A stretch of DNA of 64,000 nucleotides from Branchinecta lynchi. Taxonomy: Eukaryota > Arthropoda > Branchiopoda > Anostraca > Branchinectidae. The notes under the pieces are model-generated. The model was not told where the DNA came from. It searched no databases and worked only from the letters and a program-made list of their open reading frames with translations. Shown here piece by piece: positions 1-9,293 of the stretch. The stretch is from contig JAKZAP010000013.1 in assembly GCA_023053575.1 (NCBI GenBank), forward strand, positions 21,817,070-21,881,069. Reading direction: 5' to 3'. Position numbers and translations under genes: made by a program. Positions within the stretch are counted from its first letter, which is position 1, and each line of letters starts with the position of its first letter.

Positions 1-50
1 GCTATGAGCATCATTTGAGGAGCTACTTTCATCTCTCTCTTCCATTGCAG

Positions 51-188
51 ACTTGCGTGACCGATATGGAGGATGCGCACTTGAGCATGGATTCTTCGAA
101 TGCCTGGATCGTAAGTGCTTGCCGGCTAACAAACTTTGCAACAATGTTTCTGACTGCTCCAGAAATGAAGATGAAGGAGCTGGTTGTG
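51..188 (+). CDS. LRP1: LRP1-like exon 1: LDL-receptor class A repeat
   Basis: An acceptor (ttccattgcag, ending at 50) and a donor (gtgagt at 189) bound 138 bases, phase 1 to phase 1. The peptide carries six cysteines in LDLa order (GGC, FFEC, RKC, KLC, SDC, GAGC). The FEC and NNVSDC segments and the acidic NEDE run correspond to the hydrophobic and calcium-coordinating parts of the module, although Asn stands where the CDG motif normally has Asp. One LDLa per symmetric 1-1 exon is the usual arrangement in this receptor family. It is the last ligand-binding repeat before the EGF pair; earlier repeats and the signal peptide must lie upstream of the window. Confidence 0.85.
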
Positions 189-290
189 GTGAGTGTGATA
201 TCCTTGTTCCTTTTTTTTTTCGTCGCATCTTTTTAATTAACTTATTTTTATATCATTTAAAAAACTAAGAAATCAGATTTCGTATATGGC

Positions 291-320
291 GATCCTACAT
301 ATTCATTGATATGTAGGATC
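291..320. repeat. Perfect 10-bp stem hairpin
   Basis: GATCCTACAT (291-300) and ATGTAGGATC (311-320) are exact inverted copies separated by ten bases. The role is unknown. It sits just upstream of the family A fragment and may be a transposon end. Confidence 0.7.
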
Positions 321-348
321 GTCAGAGGTGGTTCCGTCTTAGTATTTG

Positions 349-600
349 TATGGCGCTTGCCTTCCAGCCAAGTGCCATATACCGATCACTTTTCCGTCCG
401 TCTCTCTGTCGGTCTGTCGGACAGTCCAGTGATCGCACGTTAGGGTACTTCCAGATGTTCTAGGACGATGAAACTTGGCAGGCATATTAGGGACCCGACC
501 AAACTAACTTAGAAATAGTGACTTCCCCCATCCGACAACCATGGGGGGGAGTGGAAGTAGCGGGAGTCCGGAATATTGACGTATGCATAACGTATGTGTA
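349..600 (+). mobile_element. Family A fragment, left end
   Basis: It opens with the family A hairpin (GGCGCTTG then CAAGTGCC), the CCGTCCGTC/GGTCTGTCGG stretch, and the core block with GATGAAACTTGGCAGGCAT and a G-rich GGGGGGAGTGG segment. It stops after the first core block, where a family I copy begins. The same left end is seen at 21457 and 44091. Confidence 0.65.
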
Positions 601-605
601 ACGTA

Positions 606-815
606 TATTATGACGTTCTGTGTTTTAGGAGCTAACATAGGATTTGGCTGTCCCTAGTACGATTTATAAGTTTAAACGCATCCGGCGTCTCGCTGGCCGG
701 TGCTTTATATTCAACGATAGCAATAACTTACAGTTTTTTTTTGTGTTTAGAGGTTAAATAGAGTAAGTGGTTGTGACCTCACGCTAGTATAGAATTCCAC
801 TCTGTTTTTAATAAG
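606..815 (+). repeat. Family I interspersed repeat, copy 1
   Basis: The segment shares several blocks with 15218-15412, including CTAACATAGGATTTG, a TTCAACGATAG-type block and GAGGTTAAATAGA. The two copies are diverged, lie in different introns and have the same orientation. I see no coding potential or clear terminal repeats. Confidence 0.55.
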
Positions 816-833
816 ACCATCATGGGGGGCACG

Positions 834-980
834 CGTTGAAGCTTTCAAAATCACGATTCCAGAAGGACGTGTATGAATCGAGTTTTTATAACAGAATTAT
901 TGATCCCTGGAACGGCCTTACCGAGAATGTGGTCCCGATGAAAAAACTTCAAGAATTAGTTATATGGAGTGTAAGTTTTA
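834..980 (+). pseudogene. Non-LTR retrotransposon RT C-terminal remnant
   Basis: Read from 834 in one open frame, the sequence gives SRFQKDVYESSFYNRIIDPW followed by NGLTENVV, which fits the SR..Y..SFF.R.I..WN.LP..VV pattern near the C-terminus of many LINE polymerases. The frame runs on to a stop around 980, directly before the 3' tail of the antisense LINE. Only the last ~50 residues survive, so this is a 5'-truncated dead copy. Confidence 0.6.
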
Positions 981-1115
981 TTAGCATATGATATGATATG
1001 ATATTTATTGCAAAAAGCCAACTGGCCATAGCAACTACCACAAAAAATCACTTACAATAAAACAAACAAAACAACAAAAACAAAAATGACAATCCTAGAT
1101 ATAGCTTAATAACAC

Positions 1116-4100
1116 TTACATTAGATCCTCCCGATGCTTCGCTGCCAACCGGACGAACACTGCCAAATTTCTCATTACTGCGAAACACTTGTCTCCAATC
1201 AGATCTACTAACCCTTCCTCCCCTAAAGCACTCCTCCCAAACATTTCTTCCCTTAATCCCCCCAACTCACCACATTCACACATAAAATGTAACAGACTCT
1301 CATCAATTTCACCACACATAGGGCAAAAGTATGGACCATCACGTACCCTGTTTTTCCCCATGTATTTCCTTTTTTCCCCAAGTGGTAGTGCGTTCCCCCT
1401 TAAACAAACTAGTGCCTCTAAACTTTTCGCATCCAAACCCACCCTAAAATATAGTTCCTCCCCCCATCCCTCTTTAGCTTTTGCATAAACTTTCAATGAT
1501 TCAGACTGGTCCTTCATACATTGCCACATTTGCACTTCTTGTTCACGCAGTACTCTTTCTACCTCTTTTGACACTGACCCTAAACCTGCTGGCAAACCTT
1601 TTCCTCCATTCCAAAACACAGACATTCCACATTCATCCAATATCGTCTTAACTTGTTGTGGCCAAGATTCTCTTGATACGTCCTGGAGGGCCTCCATATA
1701 AGCTCCCTTCAGAGGGCGTACTCTTGGCAGTGTTAATATATTCTCCCAAAATCGGACCATTCTAATTAACCGTCTATTTCTTAATGAATACAAACCAAGA
1801 TCTCCGTTCACAACAATATTACTAAAAGACTCTTTAACTCCCAACCAACGCTTAAAATATTTGTTTTGGATTACCTCCATTTTTGGTGCCTTTACATACC
1901 CCCAAACTTCTGAAGCATAATGCATTGTAGGTACAATTTTTGTTTGAAATACCTGTTTATGTAACTTAAGATTTTTAAGATCACGGAGACTACTACCCAT
2001 CACTAGCCCCGCACTACGACTACCTCTTGACACGCCCATCTCCACATGCTTTGTAAATCGGCAATTTGAAGAAAACTTAACTCCCAGGTAAACAAACTCG
2101 TCCACCACTTTTAAAGGAGAACCACCATACAAGAATCTATCCCCCGGGTCCACTTTACCCCTTCGTCGGAACACCATACAAAAGGTTTTACTAGTATTAA
2201 TCAATAATTCTTTTTTGCCAATATACCGTTCCATAAGATCCAATAATCTTTGCAAATGCTCTCTTGAATCAGCCATCAACACTACATCATCAGCAAATAA
2301 CAACAGACAAAGACTGATTATATCTAGTGATAACATTGGTGCACCATTCTGGTTCATAAATTCTTCAATATCATTCAAAAAAATAGAAAATAATTTTGGT
2401 GACAATGTACATCCCTGCTTTACTCCAATTTTTGAAATTACCTCCTTTGAGAACCTTCCCGCCACCTTCACCACAAACTTCACTACTGAGTAAATCTCTA
2501 CAATCACCAAAACGAAAGGCACAGGCAACCCTAAATCCATCAAGGACTGGATCAGCAGTTTTCTATTGACCGTATCAAACGCTCCTTTTAAGTCCAAGAA
2601 TGCTACATACAACTTACCTTTTCTGACCCGAGTATATTTCCTAGCTAATACATTCAAAATGAAAATTTGGTCCAGAGTGCTGTAACCCTTCCTGAATCCT
2701 GCTTGGAGGCGCGTCAGTACCTCAGTTTTATCAATCCACCTCATTAGTCTAAAATCCAACACCTTACAAAACAACTTACTAATCACATTACTCAAATGGA
2801 TGCACCTATAATTCTCCTTCGATAACTTATCTCCTTTCTTAAATATTGGTACTGCCACAGATATATTCCATTCCTTGGGCCACTTCGTATTTTTTATAAT
2901 AAAAGAAAACATCGTCGCCAGGATTGGTAGTAGACTAACCTTACCTAACTTCCAAACCTTCGAAGGAATCCCGTCTAGGCCCGGAGCCGACGCACCTCTC
3001 ATCTTTTGAAGCCGGTCGAAAACCTCCTGCTCGTTCACTGGTTCTAATAGCCTATAATCATCTTCTCTTAACGGGAATCTCACAACATCTTCTAATTCTT
3101 TTTTAATATCATCTAGCACCCAATCCCCCCCTTTATTAAGACTATTTTCTTTTTCCTCAAGGAATTTTGGCCATGACTCTGCTGGTGGTACATTCGAATA
3201 CTCATTTTTCCCCATTGAAGACTTTATTTCACTCCAAAACTCCTTTCTATCCTTCTCCTTAAAAGCCTTCACTATATTTTTATTATTTTCCTCACAACAC
3301 CTCCTCTTCTTTATCTTTATTAACTTCTTGTATTCACTACGCATATTCCGATATTCTACCAGCTTTTCCAGCAAACTCACCCCTTTCGCTTCCTTCACCA
3401 TTTTGAACGCATGCACTACCATACTCCTCCTTACCTTGCACTCCGCATCAAAGAAATCTTTATTCTTTCTAGGTCTACCTTTATCAACACACTTTCTGCT
3501 ACTTTCATATACATAATCTGATACTTCCAACAGTGATTCATCCAGTAACCCCTCCGACAACATTTTCTCACATTCAAGCATTTTTTGTTGAGTAAGATCA
3601 CTTTCTAAAATCACTTTTACTCTCTCCTCTGCACATTTACTCATTTTTACTGGTCGATTTATCTTCACCGAATCCTTCCTCTTATCAATTCTTTCTTTCA
3701 TTCCCCCAAGATACTCCGGTACATCTCTCATCAATACTTCCCTCTTTACTCTCATTCGCAATGTAATCGGGACATGGTCTGAACCAATTAAATTTTCAAC
3801 ACTAAAATCCATGCAAAAAGGCCAAAGAGGAATGCTTACCAGCCCGTAATCAATTAAGCTAGGCACTCCACTACCATAACATGTAAACTCCCCTATATGT
3901 TTGTCTTCTCCCACCCTTCCGTTTAAAATCAACAAATTCTCCTCCCTACAAAAATCCAAAAGGTTCAAACCCCACCTATTTTTCTTTCGTAGCTGATCTT
4001 TACTCCTCCTATCCACAATCTCCTCATTCACCTCTCTCCTACTTATCCCACATGGTTCGTCCGGGGACAGCTCCACATCGGGAAGATCGCTTGCTGCACC

Positions 4101-4580
4101 AGTGTACGCGTTAAAGTCTCCTAGAAACAAAAACAAATGGTCATGGTACCTCAAACGAAAAACGCGCGTTTCTTCTTTCAGTAGTTCCCATACGTCTTCA
4201 CTACCATATGAACTCGACTGTGGTGGGACATAAACGCTACACACTAAAAGCTTAACATCTCCTATACGTAGTGCCACCCACACCATATTCTCCGAACGCG
4301 ATTCTCTAATCTCTAATTCTCTAACACACATAGCCACCCCTCCATAATACCGTCCATTTGCTGAAATTTCCCTGAAACTCTCGAAAGATCTATAACCCGG
4401 CAAATACGTTTCCTTTCCTCCATGTGACCACGTTTCAACCAAACTAATAATGCTCCAACTTTTATTCTTGGCCTTACTTAACTCCAAAATGTCTAAACCT
4501 TTTATTTCTGAAAAACCTTGAGTGTTCCAATGAATAGCATCCAGAATCGTTTCCTCATGAACGCTATGGCCAGGCTTTTC
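1116..4580 (-). CDS. LINE ORF2: endonuclease-reverse transcriptase
   Basis: The open frame starts directly after the TAG at 4583-4581; no ATG precedes the endonuclease motifs. The APE-type endonuclease carries IHWNTQGF, SLVETW, VCSVYVPP, GDFNAY and GSDHVPI. Reverse-transcriptase motifs follow: APGLDGIPSKVWK, PIFKKGDK, LQAGFRKGYSTLDQ, FLDLKGAFDTV, GVKQGCTLSP and the catalytic LLLFADDVV. Near the end lies a CCHC-like motif, CPMCGEIDESLLHFMCEC. About 1,123 residues follow the first TTG at 4487 and another 31 lie between TAG and TTG, a normal length for ORF2. It would nick target DNA and prime cDNA synthesis in the nucleus. The CCHC tail points away from RTE; I do not assign a clade. Confidence 0.9.
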   Translation of the reverse strand, partial: EKPGHSVHEETILDAIHWNTQGFSEIKGLDILELSKAKNKSWSIISLVETWSHGGKETYLPGYRSFESFREISANGRYYGGVAMCVRELEIRESRSENMVWVALRIGDVKLLVCSVYVPPQSSSYGSEDVWELLKEETRVFRLRYHDHLFLFLGDFNAYTGAASDLPDVELSPDEPCGISRREVNEEIVDRRSKDQLRKKNRWGLNLLDFCREENLLILNGRVGEDKHIGEFTCYGSGVPSLIDYGLVSIPLWPFCMDFSVENLIGSDHVPITLRMRVKREVLMRDVPEYLGGMKERIDKRKDSVKINRPVKMSKCAEERVKVILESDLTQQKMLECEKMLSEGLLDESLLEVSDYVYESSRKCVDKGRPRKNKDFFDAECKVRRSMVVHAFKMVKEAKGVSLLEKLVEYRNMRSEYKKLIKIKKRRCCEENNKNIVKAFKEKDRKEFWSEIKSSMGKNEYSNVPPAESWPKFLEEKENSLNKGGDWVLDDIKKELEDVVRFPLREDDYRLLEPVNEQEVFDRLQKMRGASAPGLDGIPSKVWKLGKVSLLPILATMFSFIIKNTKWPKEWNISVAVPIFKKGDKLSKENYRCIHLSNVISKLFCKVLDFRLMRWIDKTEVLTRLQAGFRKGYSTLDQIFILNVLARKYTRVRKGKLYVAFLDLKGAFDTVNRKLLIQSLMDLGLPVPFVLVIVEIYSVVKFVVKVAGRFSKEVISKIGVKQGCTLSPKLFSIFLNDIEEFMNQNGAPMLSLDIISLCLLLFADDVVLMADSREHLQRLLDLMERYIGKKELLINTSKTFCMVFRRRGKVDPGDRFLYGGSPLKVVDEFVYLGVKFSSNCRFTKHVEMGVSRGSRSAGLVMGSSLRDLKNLKLHKQVFQTKIVPTMHYASEVWGYVKAPKMEVIQNKYFKRWLGVKESFSNIVVNGDLGLYSLRNRRLIRMVRFWENILTLPRVRPLKGAYMEALQDVSRESWPQQVKTILDECGMSVFWNGGKGLPAGLGSVSKEVERVLREQEVQMWQCMKDQSESLKVYAKAKEGWGEELYFRVGLDAKSLEALVCLRGNALPLGEKRKYMGKNRVRDGPYFCPMCGEIDESLLHFMCECGELGGLREEMFGRSALGEEGLVDLIGDKCFAVMRNLAVFVRLAAKHREDLM

Positions 4581-5642
4581 CTAGTCCGATCCTTTCTCAG
4601 CCGCTTCAGCACTTGCTGGGTTCCCATCACTTGGAACCTCACCTTCACAGTTATTTACACCTCCGACAGAATCTTTTCTCCCGAATATTTGTCTCGGAAC
4701 CGCTGTTAATGAACTCGATCTCGCACGGAAAGACCCTGTCCGCTTTTGGGGTTGCGCGACACTGTCATTGGGGCTGATCACTTCAGCGTTACTTCGTTTC
4801 GCCATTTTGTTAACTGGGACAACAACTGACTGTACACTGATAGATTCCGGACCCTTGGGAATTGGTGCAAACTGCATAGCGCTGCTGAAAACATTAGCAT
4901 TACTTACGTCTTCAACACTCCCGAAACTTGCGGCACTAGCGAATGTTCCCAATGAACTTGCCCGTGAACGCGTACCGTCTGAGTTAACAACCCCTGAGTA
5001 GCTACGGTAACTACGCACGTCCTTTACGTCTTGTCGAATAACTTCCTCAACTTTTTCCGTTGTAAAATTATACGCGAACATTCTCGCTCCCACCAGAAGC
5101 TTCACACCCCTCAATTTCGCATCCTGCTTATTTTTCCTTGCATCTTCAAGCATTGGCTTTAACTGCCCTCGAGCGAACAATTCTCTAGCCGTGTAATCCG
5201 GTGCCGTGAATACACTAAATCGTTTTAGTTGCTGTGATGATCTGAGTACGTAATCACGTGTAAGCGCGCTGACGAACTTTATTAAAACAGGGGGAATCCC
5301 ATTCGCCGATTTTAGGCGGAATACGTCTCGTATGTCTTTAAATGTCAAGTTCAGGTTTGGGATTCCGGCATTAAGTAACTGTGCAACATCTTCCCCAAGG
5401 GAGTTTCCTCTGATCTTTGGGGAGAAATTGTATATGATGATGTTATACCGTTTCGCGTCTTTCTCCGCAAAATCCACCCTTTTCCTCGTAGCCAATACTT
5501 CCGCTTCTAGTTTGGTCACTTTCGACTGCACCGAACCCATTTCAGCATACCAGTGTGCAAATCCAGAGTCCATTTTACTCGATAACTCTTCTTTTGTTTT
5601 CCTTATTTCTTCCAAAATCTGTTTCATGGCTAGATCTCCCAT
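4581..5642 (-). CDS. LINE ORF1: coiled-coil/RRM nucleic-acid-binding protein
   Basis: The protein has 353 residues and starts at an ATG (MGDLAMKQILEEIRKTKEE). Roughly residues 8-65 have coiled-coil character. The segment KRYNIIIYNFSP to about residue 150 resembles the RRM-like core of L1-type ORF1 proteins, and DYTARELFARGQLKPMLEDA matches the basic C-terminal domain that follows it. The last ~130 residues are Ser-rich and probably disordered. Such proteins package LINE RNA into a ribonucleoprotein. The stop is TAG (4583-4581), and ORF2 continues in the same frame. This is recognition by family pattern, not by a database match. Confidence 0.82.
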   Translation of the reverse strand: MGDLAMKQILEEIRKTKEELSSKMDSGFAHWYAEMGSVQSKVTKLEAEVLATRKRVDFAEKDAKRYNIIIYNFSPKIRGNSLGEDVAQLLNAGIPNLNLTFKDIRDVFRLKSANGIPPVLIKFVSALTRDYVLRSSQQLKRFSVFTAPDYTARELFARGQLKPMLEDARKNKQDAKLRGVKLLVGARMFAYNFTTEKVEEVIRQDVKDVRSYRSYSGVVNSDGTRSRASSLGTFASAASFGSVEDVSNANVFSSAMQFAPIPKGPESISVQSVVVPVNKMAKRSNAEVISPNDSVAQPQKRTGSFRARSSSLTAVPRQIFGRKDSVGGVNNCEGEVPSDGNPASAEAAEKGSD

Positions 5643-5878
5643 CTTTAACAGCCTACTAAGATTGGAAAGGTGTACCTGTTCGAGAGCCTGTTATTTTATC
5701 CACGCTGACTCGGGCGTGCAGTTCGCTAAGCCACCGTTAATTATGCCACGGCTAACAGCAATTCCAAATCAGCTTCTCAGCAAAATCCACCTCCAACAAC
5801 GATTTCAAGTCGAATTCACTGTATATTTATTTCACGTCTTGACTGAATGAATGCTGAATGGCAACTGAGTAACTGTTA

Positions 5879-6058
5879 CCACTACATGCTACTATTAGCA
5901 AAACCGGGTGCTACTATATTAAGACAGTATGCTACTGGATACTACTGCTTAAGATTGGCCCAGTCTGAGGCACATTAAATGATAGTAATCCTTACTATTA
6001 CATATCAGTACATGCGACTTTTTCGTAAACTACACAAGCTACAAGTTTTTCATCGGGG
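5879..6058 (+). mobile_element. Family D element, right part only
   Basis: The sequence matches the right half of the complete family D copies at 25262 and 49050 (ATGCTACTATTAGCAA, GGCCCAGTCTGAGGCAC) and ends in the terminal repeat TTTTTCATCGGGG at about 6045-6058. The left half is missing; its place is taken by the antisense LINE. Confidence 0.65.
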
Positions 6059-6247
6059 TTAACCTTGCAATCGATCAGTAGTCTCAAGCATATAGCAGAT
6101 AATATTTGTAACTCTCAGTATGATTCCTCCCAATTTTTCAGCTTTAATTAGCGGGGAAAGTCTTTTCTGTTGTATATTATTTGGGTTTGCCCACTTTAAG
6201 TGGAAGTGAACTTCAACCATTCTATCGGTCACGAATTTTCATTTCAG

Positions 6248-6358
6248 GTCAGCCTTGTAACCTAAGCTGCGGCCACAGGTGTATCAACACTCCAACCGGT
6301 CCACACTGCGTCTGTCCTCAGGGGTTTAAACTGTCGTCTGACCAGAACAAATGCGATG
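6248..6358 (+). CDS. LRP1: LRP1-like exon 2: EGF-like domain
   Basis: An acceptor (atttcag, ending at 6247) and a donor (gtaagt at 6359) bound 111 bases, phase 1-1. The peptide has the six EGF cysteines (PC, LSC, HRC, PHC, VC, KC) with the PHCVCPQGFKL core. It aligns by eye with the first EGF of LRP1 after its ligand-binding repeats. It lacks the D-D/N-E calcium signature, unlike the next exon. This pair of EGF modules joins the ligand-binding repeats to the first propeller. Confidence 0.88.
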
Positions 6359-6437
6359 GTAAGTGTTTGTTGTTGCTTATTATTAGTTTTTAATTATTAC
6401 TTAGCTGTCCTTGACTTACTCTTTGCCTAGATCTGGG

Positions 6438-7215
6438 GCAGATCTAGGGTGTTGTTCAGTTTTACACATCCTCAAATTTTGGGTATGGGTATTATAATTT
6501 AATTTTTTTTTGTAAATTTTGGGTATTATAACACCATGACCTGCACGGGCATGGTGCTCTATTGTTTGAAAGCAAATTATGAATTCAGATTCTCGATTAT
6601 ATTATTTATTTATTTATTTTATTTATTTCCCTCAAAGAATATATATATATATAGCTTTTATTCACCAAAATAGCAAAGATAGCTAGCAAAGGTAAGTCAA
6701 CCTAGCACTTTCAACGGGATATAAAATGGCCAATGACAAATGACAAATAATACCAGATAAACAAGACATGACTAAGAACTATTAAACGAATGAACAAATA
6801 TGGCACAAACGAGTTAACATATCTTTCAGTTGCCCGCTGGATAATTTGGTAATTTAGCTTTGTTTGAGTGGGTTTGAGTACGCGTGTCGGGCCTGTTTTT
6901 GAATTGTTCAACATACTCTGTCAACATTGGATCTGTGAAGTTCAGAATTTAGGCATTTGTGGCGAAAAGTTATTGTTAAACTGTGCCTACGTTGCTCAAG
7001 GGAGACTTGAAAGGCTCTCTTCAGAACTAACGTACACTGGGCCCAGGATAATCTTAATTGGTGGGGGGGGGGATTTTGGTTAGGGTGCCATGATCTTGCT
7101 GCAGGGCATGGTGCCCCAATGTATGAGCACCACGCATGTACGTTGGGGCACGTCAAGACGTTGGGGCACCATGCCCAGAATTTGAGGATTTGTGTATGAC
7201 TAGTGCTGTGACCTA
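6438..7215. mobile_element. Diverged terminal-inverted-repeat element
   Basis: CACATCCTCAAATTTTGGGT near 6466 faces an inverted copy near 7171-7196 (CCCAGAATTTGAGGATTTG), and flanking bases (ATCTAGGG / CCTAGAT) extend the arms to about 50 bases. GGGCATGGTG also recurs inside each arm. The interior includes (TTTA)n and (TA)n stretches near 6600-6650. No transposase is visible, so it is a non-autonomous or decayed element. Confidence 0.5.
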
Positions 7216-7320
7216 GATAACCTGGCTTTCTTGCTGGAGACCCGATCAGATCAAATCATCACGTAATATTCTGCAGTGTTTCCTTCCTACAGTTGTGACC
7301 AGTCACTCTCCATTTGGCTA

Positions 7321-8195
7321 GAATTTATTTGATTGTGCAAAACGGATACGTCAGCTGAATTGTATTAGAGCTATTGTCGGCCCCTCTTGGCAAGGGTCCT
7401 CCTTTTTTTCTAGCTTGAGCGGCCTTGAGTCTGAAGGAGACCCTTGCAAAGAAGGGCCGAAATATAGTTGTAGTAAAATTCAACTGATGTATCCGTTTTG
7501 CGCTATCCGAAGATCACTGCGATTTTCTAGCTTGGGGCAGACAAGGAGTCTTGTCAAGAAGGCCGTAGCTCTGGAATCAATATCAGCTGACTTATATGTC
7601 TAACCAAGAACAAATAATCAGACAGAACCTCCGTCTCCCTATCTCTGTAAAATGACAGTGCGGAGTCGAATATTTGTTCATACCCTTTCCGCCACGAAAG
7701 AGCGGAGGTTATACGTCAGCTGAATTGTATTATAGCTATTTTTGGCCCTTCTTGGGAAGGGTCTTCTTTTTTTTCAACTTGAGCAGCTTTGAGCCTGAAG
7801 AGGACCCTTGCCAAGGAGGGCCGAAATGTAGTTCTAATAAAATTCAGCTGACGTATCGGTTTTGCGCTATCAAATATGATTCGCAGTCAGCTTAAGGAAT
7901 ATTTATATTTTATTGACCTTGTTATTGAATATGACTGCGCTAAACGGATAATTAAGCTGAGTCGGAACCCTCTTGAAAAGGGTCCACTACAGGCTCAAGA
8001 AAACCGAAGATCACTGCGATTTTCTAGCTTTGGGCTGACAAGGAGTCTTGTCAAGAATGGCCGTAGCTCCGGAATCAGCTAACTCTAACCAAGAACAAAT
8101 AATCTGACAGAACCTCCGTCTCCCTATCTCTGTAATACGACTATGCGGAGTCGAATATTGTCCCATACCCTGACTGCTACGAACGAGCGGAGGCT
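7321..8195. repeat. Cluster of family C foldbacks with an internal direct duplication
   Basis: Family C cores (GGCAAGGGTCCTC and its complement, GCAAAACGGAT ends) occur at about 7321-7505 and 7711-7870, with a further partial copy to 7990. A ~200-bp block at 7507-7715 recurs at 8003-8195, both starting CGAAGATCACTGCGATTTTC and both containing CAGAACCTCCGTCTCCC. The cluster therefore grew by insertion plus segmental duplication. Confidence 0.6.
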
Positions 8196-8199
8196 AGTA

Positions 8200-9293
8200 T
8201 CTTCGCGCCACATCACGTTGCGCTACCTCTACAAATAGCTAAATCGCTGTAAACCGCCGTAAGGAAAAGTAGAAGTCAAAGCTGACTGGTTCTGTAGACG
8301 CGCTCCAGAGCGGGTAAGCGCTCGGAGTATGCCTCCTGCACTATTTTTTTCTGCGATGAGCAACGGCGAAGACGGAAGCTGAGTAAACGGTATCATAATC
8401 AGCTTAAAGCTAGAGTAAATACCTCTAAGTCCGCTCAGTTTTGTCGGGGTATTCATAGTTGCCGCATGGGGCTAAAGACAGAAGTTCTATCTGATTATTT
8501 GTTCTTCGTCTAACGCAGTCAAGTATGATTTGCAGTCAGCTTGGGCCGAAAGAATACTTACATTTTGACTCGGTTGATCAAGGACGAAAAAGGGCCCAGT
8601 AACTCAGAGTAGAATAGGTGTCATGATGGAGTACGTATTTGTTCTCTTTGCCATCGTGATGGGGATGGTCTGGATCATTTTCTGCTAATAGCTTTCGCAC
8701 GACTGGTGGGCAGCTCCTTGGTATCTTACGATCTACGTCACCAAGAGTGATTGTTTCTTTCGGACATTTTGTGCAAAAAGCACTGGAGTTGAGAAGTGCT
8801 GTTTCTTAGTTTGTTATTTTGTTTTGTTTCCATGAGTTGTTTGTTTATCCTGCGTTGGGTGTTTCAATACGATTTATATAATATGGGTCCAGGCGAGAGG
8901 GTCGGGGTCGGGAGGGGTCGCCGGGGGGCTCTAGCCGGAACCCATAAAATATGACTCAGTCAGATATATATAGTACTCAGTTAGCTATCTGAAAGACCGC
9001 CAAAAATTTGGTGCTCTTCCGAAAGTTATATTTGGGTGCCATTTACAAAGTGAGTTCGTGTGAGCTGTAACACAAAGAGGGAATCACGTTCCGTTTTCTT
9101 GGAGTGTTAGAATCCCTAAAAGATCCTCACAAAATGCTTTTACTTCTTCCAACCAACTTCTCTCTTTATATGCTGGTACCGGCAATCCTTTTCTTTCACG
9201 AATATGATGTTAGACACTGAAAAAAACGGCACATCTTTTCACTTCACCCCTTTGCTCACCGCCTTGATGTTCGACCCTCGATCATATTTGAAG
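8200..9293. other. No recognisable feature
   Basis: Apart from a G-rich patch at about 8885-8935 (GGGTCGGGGTCGGGAGGGG) and a family C edge near 8525-8560, I can support nothing here. It lies downstream of the antisense Thr-rich locus and may include its 3' UTR. Confidence 0.5.

Larger units (their letters stand above)
985..5878 (-). mobile_element. Nearly complete APE-type LINE, antisense to the host gene
   Basis: On the minus strand this element has a ~235-base leader (5643-5878), ORF1, a TAG codon, ORF2, a short 3' UTR with the hairpin GGCCAGTTGGC, then GCAATAAA and a terminal (ATATC)n-like microsatellite at about 985-1010. Both ORFs are free of internal stops or shifts, so the copy is young. 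The 5' boundary is placed where family D sequence resumes (5879). I could not find a convincing target-site duplication. The 5' UTR may be slightly truncated. Confidence 0.88.
189..6247 (+). other. Intron 1 (repeat-filled)
   Basis: This 6.1-kb intron holds a short hairpin (291-320), a family A fragment, a family I copy, a LINE C-terminal remnant, a nearly complete antisense LINE and a truncated family D element. From 6060 to 6240 I see only AT-rich sequence leading into the exon 2 acceptor. Confidence 0.8.

Noticed and set aside
945..985. Start of a family D element (CCCGATGAAAAA at about 947) as the missing left half of the copy at 5879
   Set aside because: Only about twelve bases agree, and they fit the open frame of the LINE remnant; the following text does not match family D.
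1189..3516. Open frames on the + strand opposite LINE ORF2
   Set aside because: They are complements of the ORF2 coding sequence and show no domain of their own.
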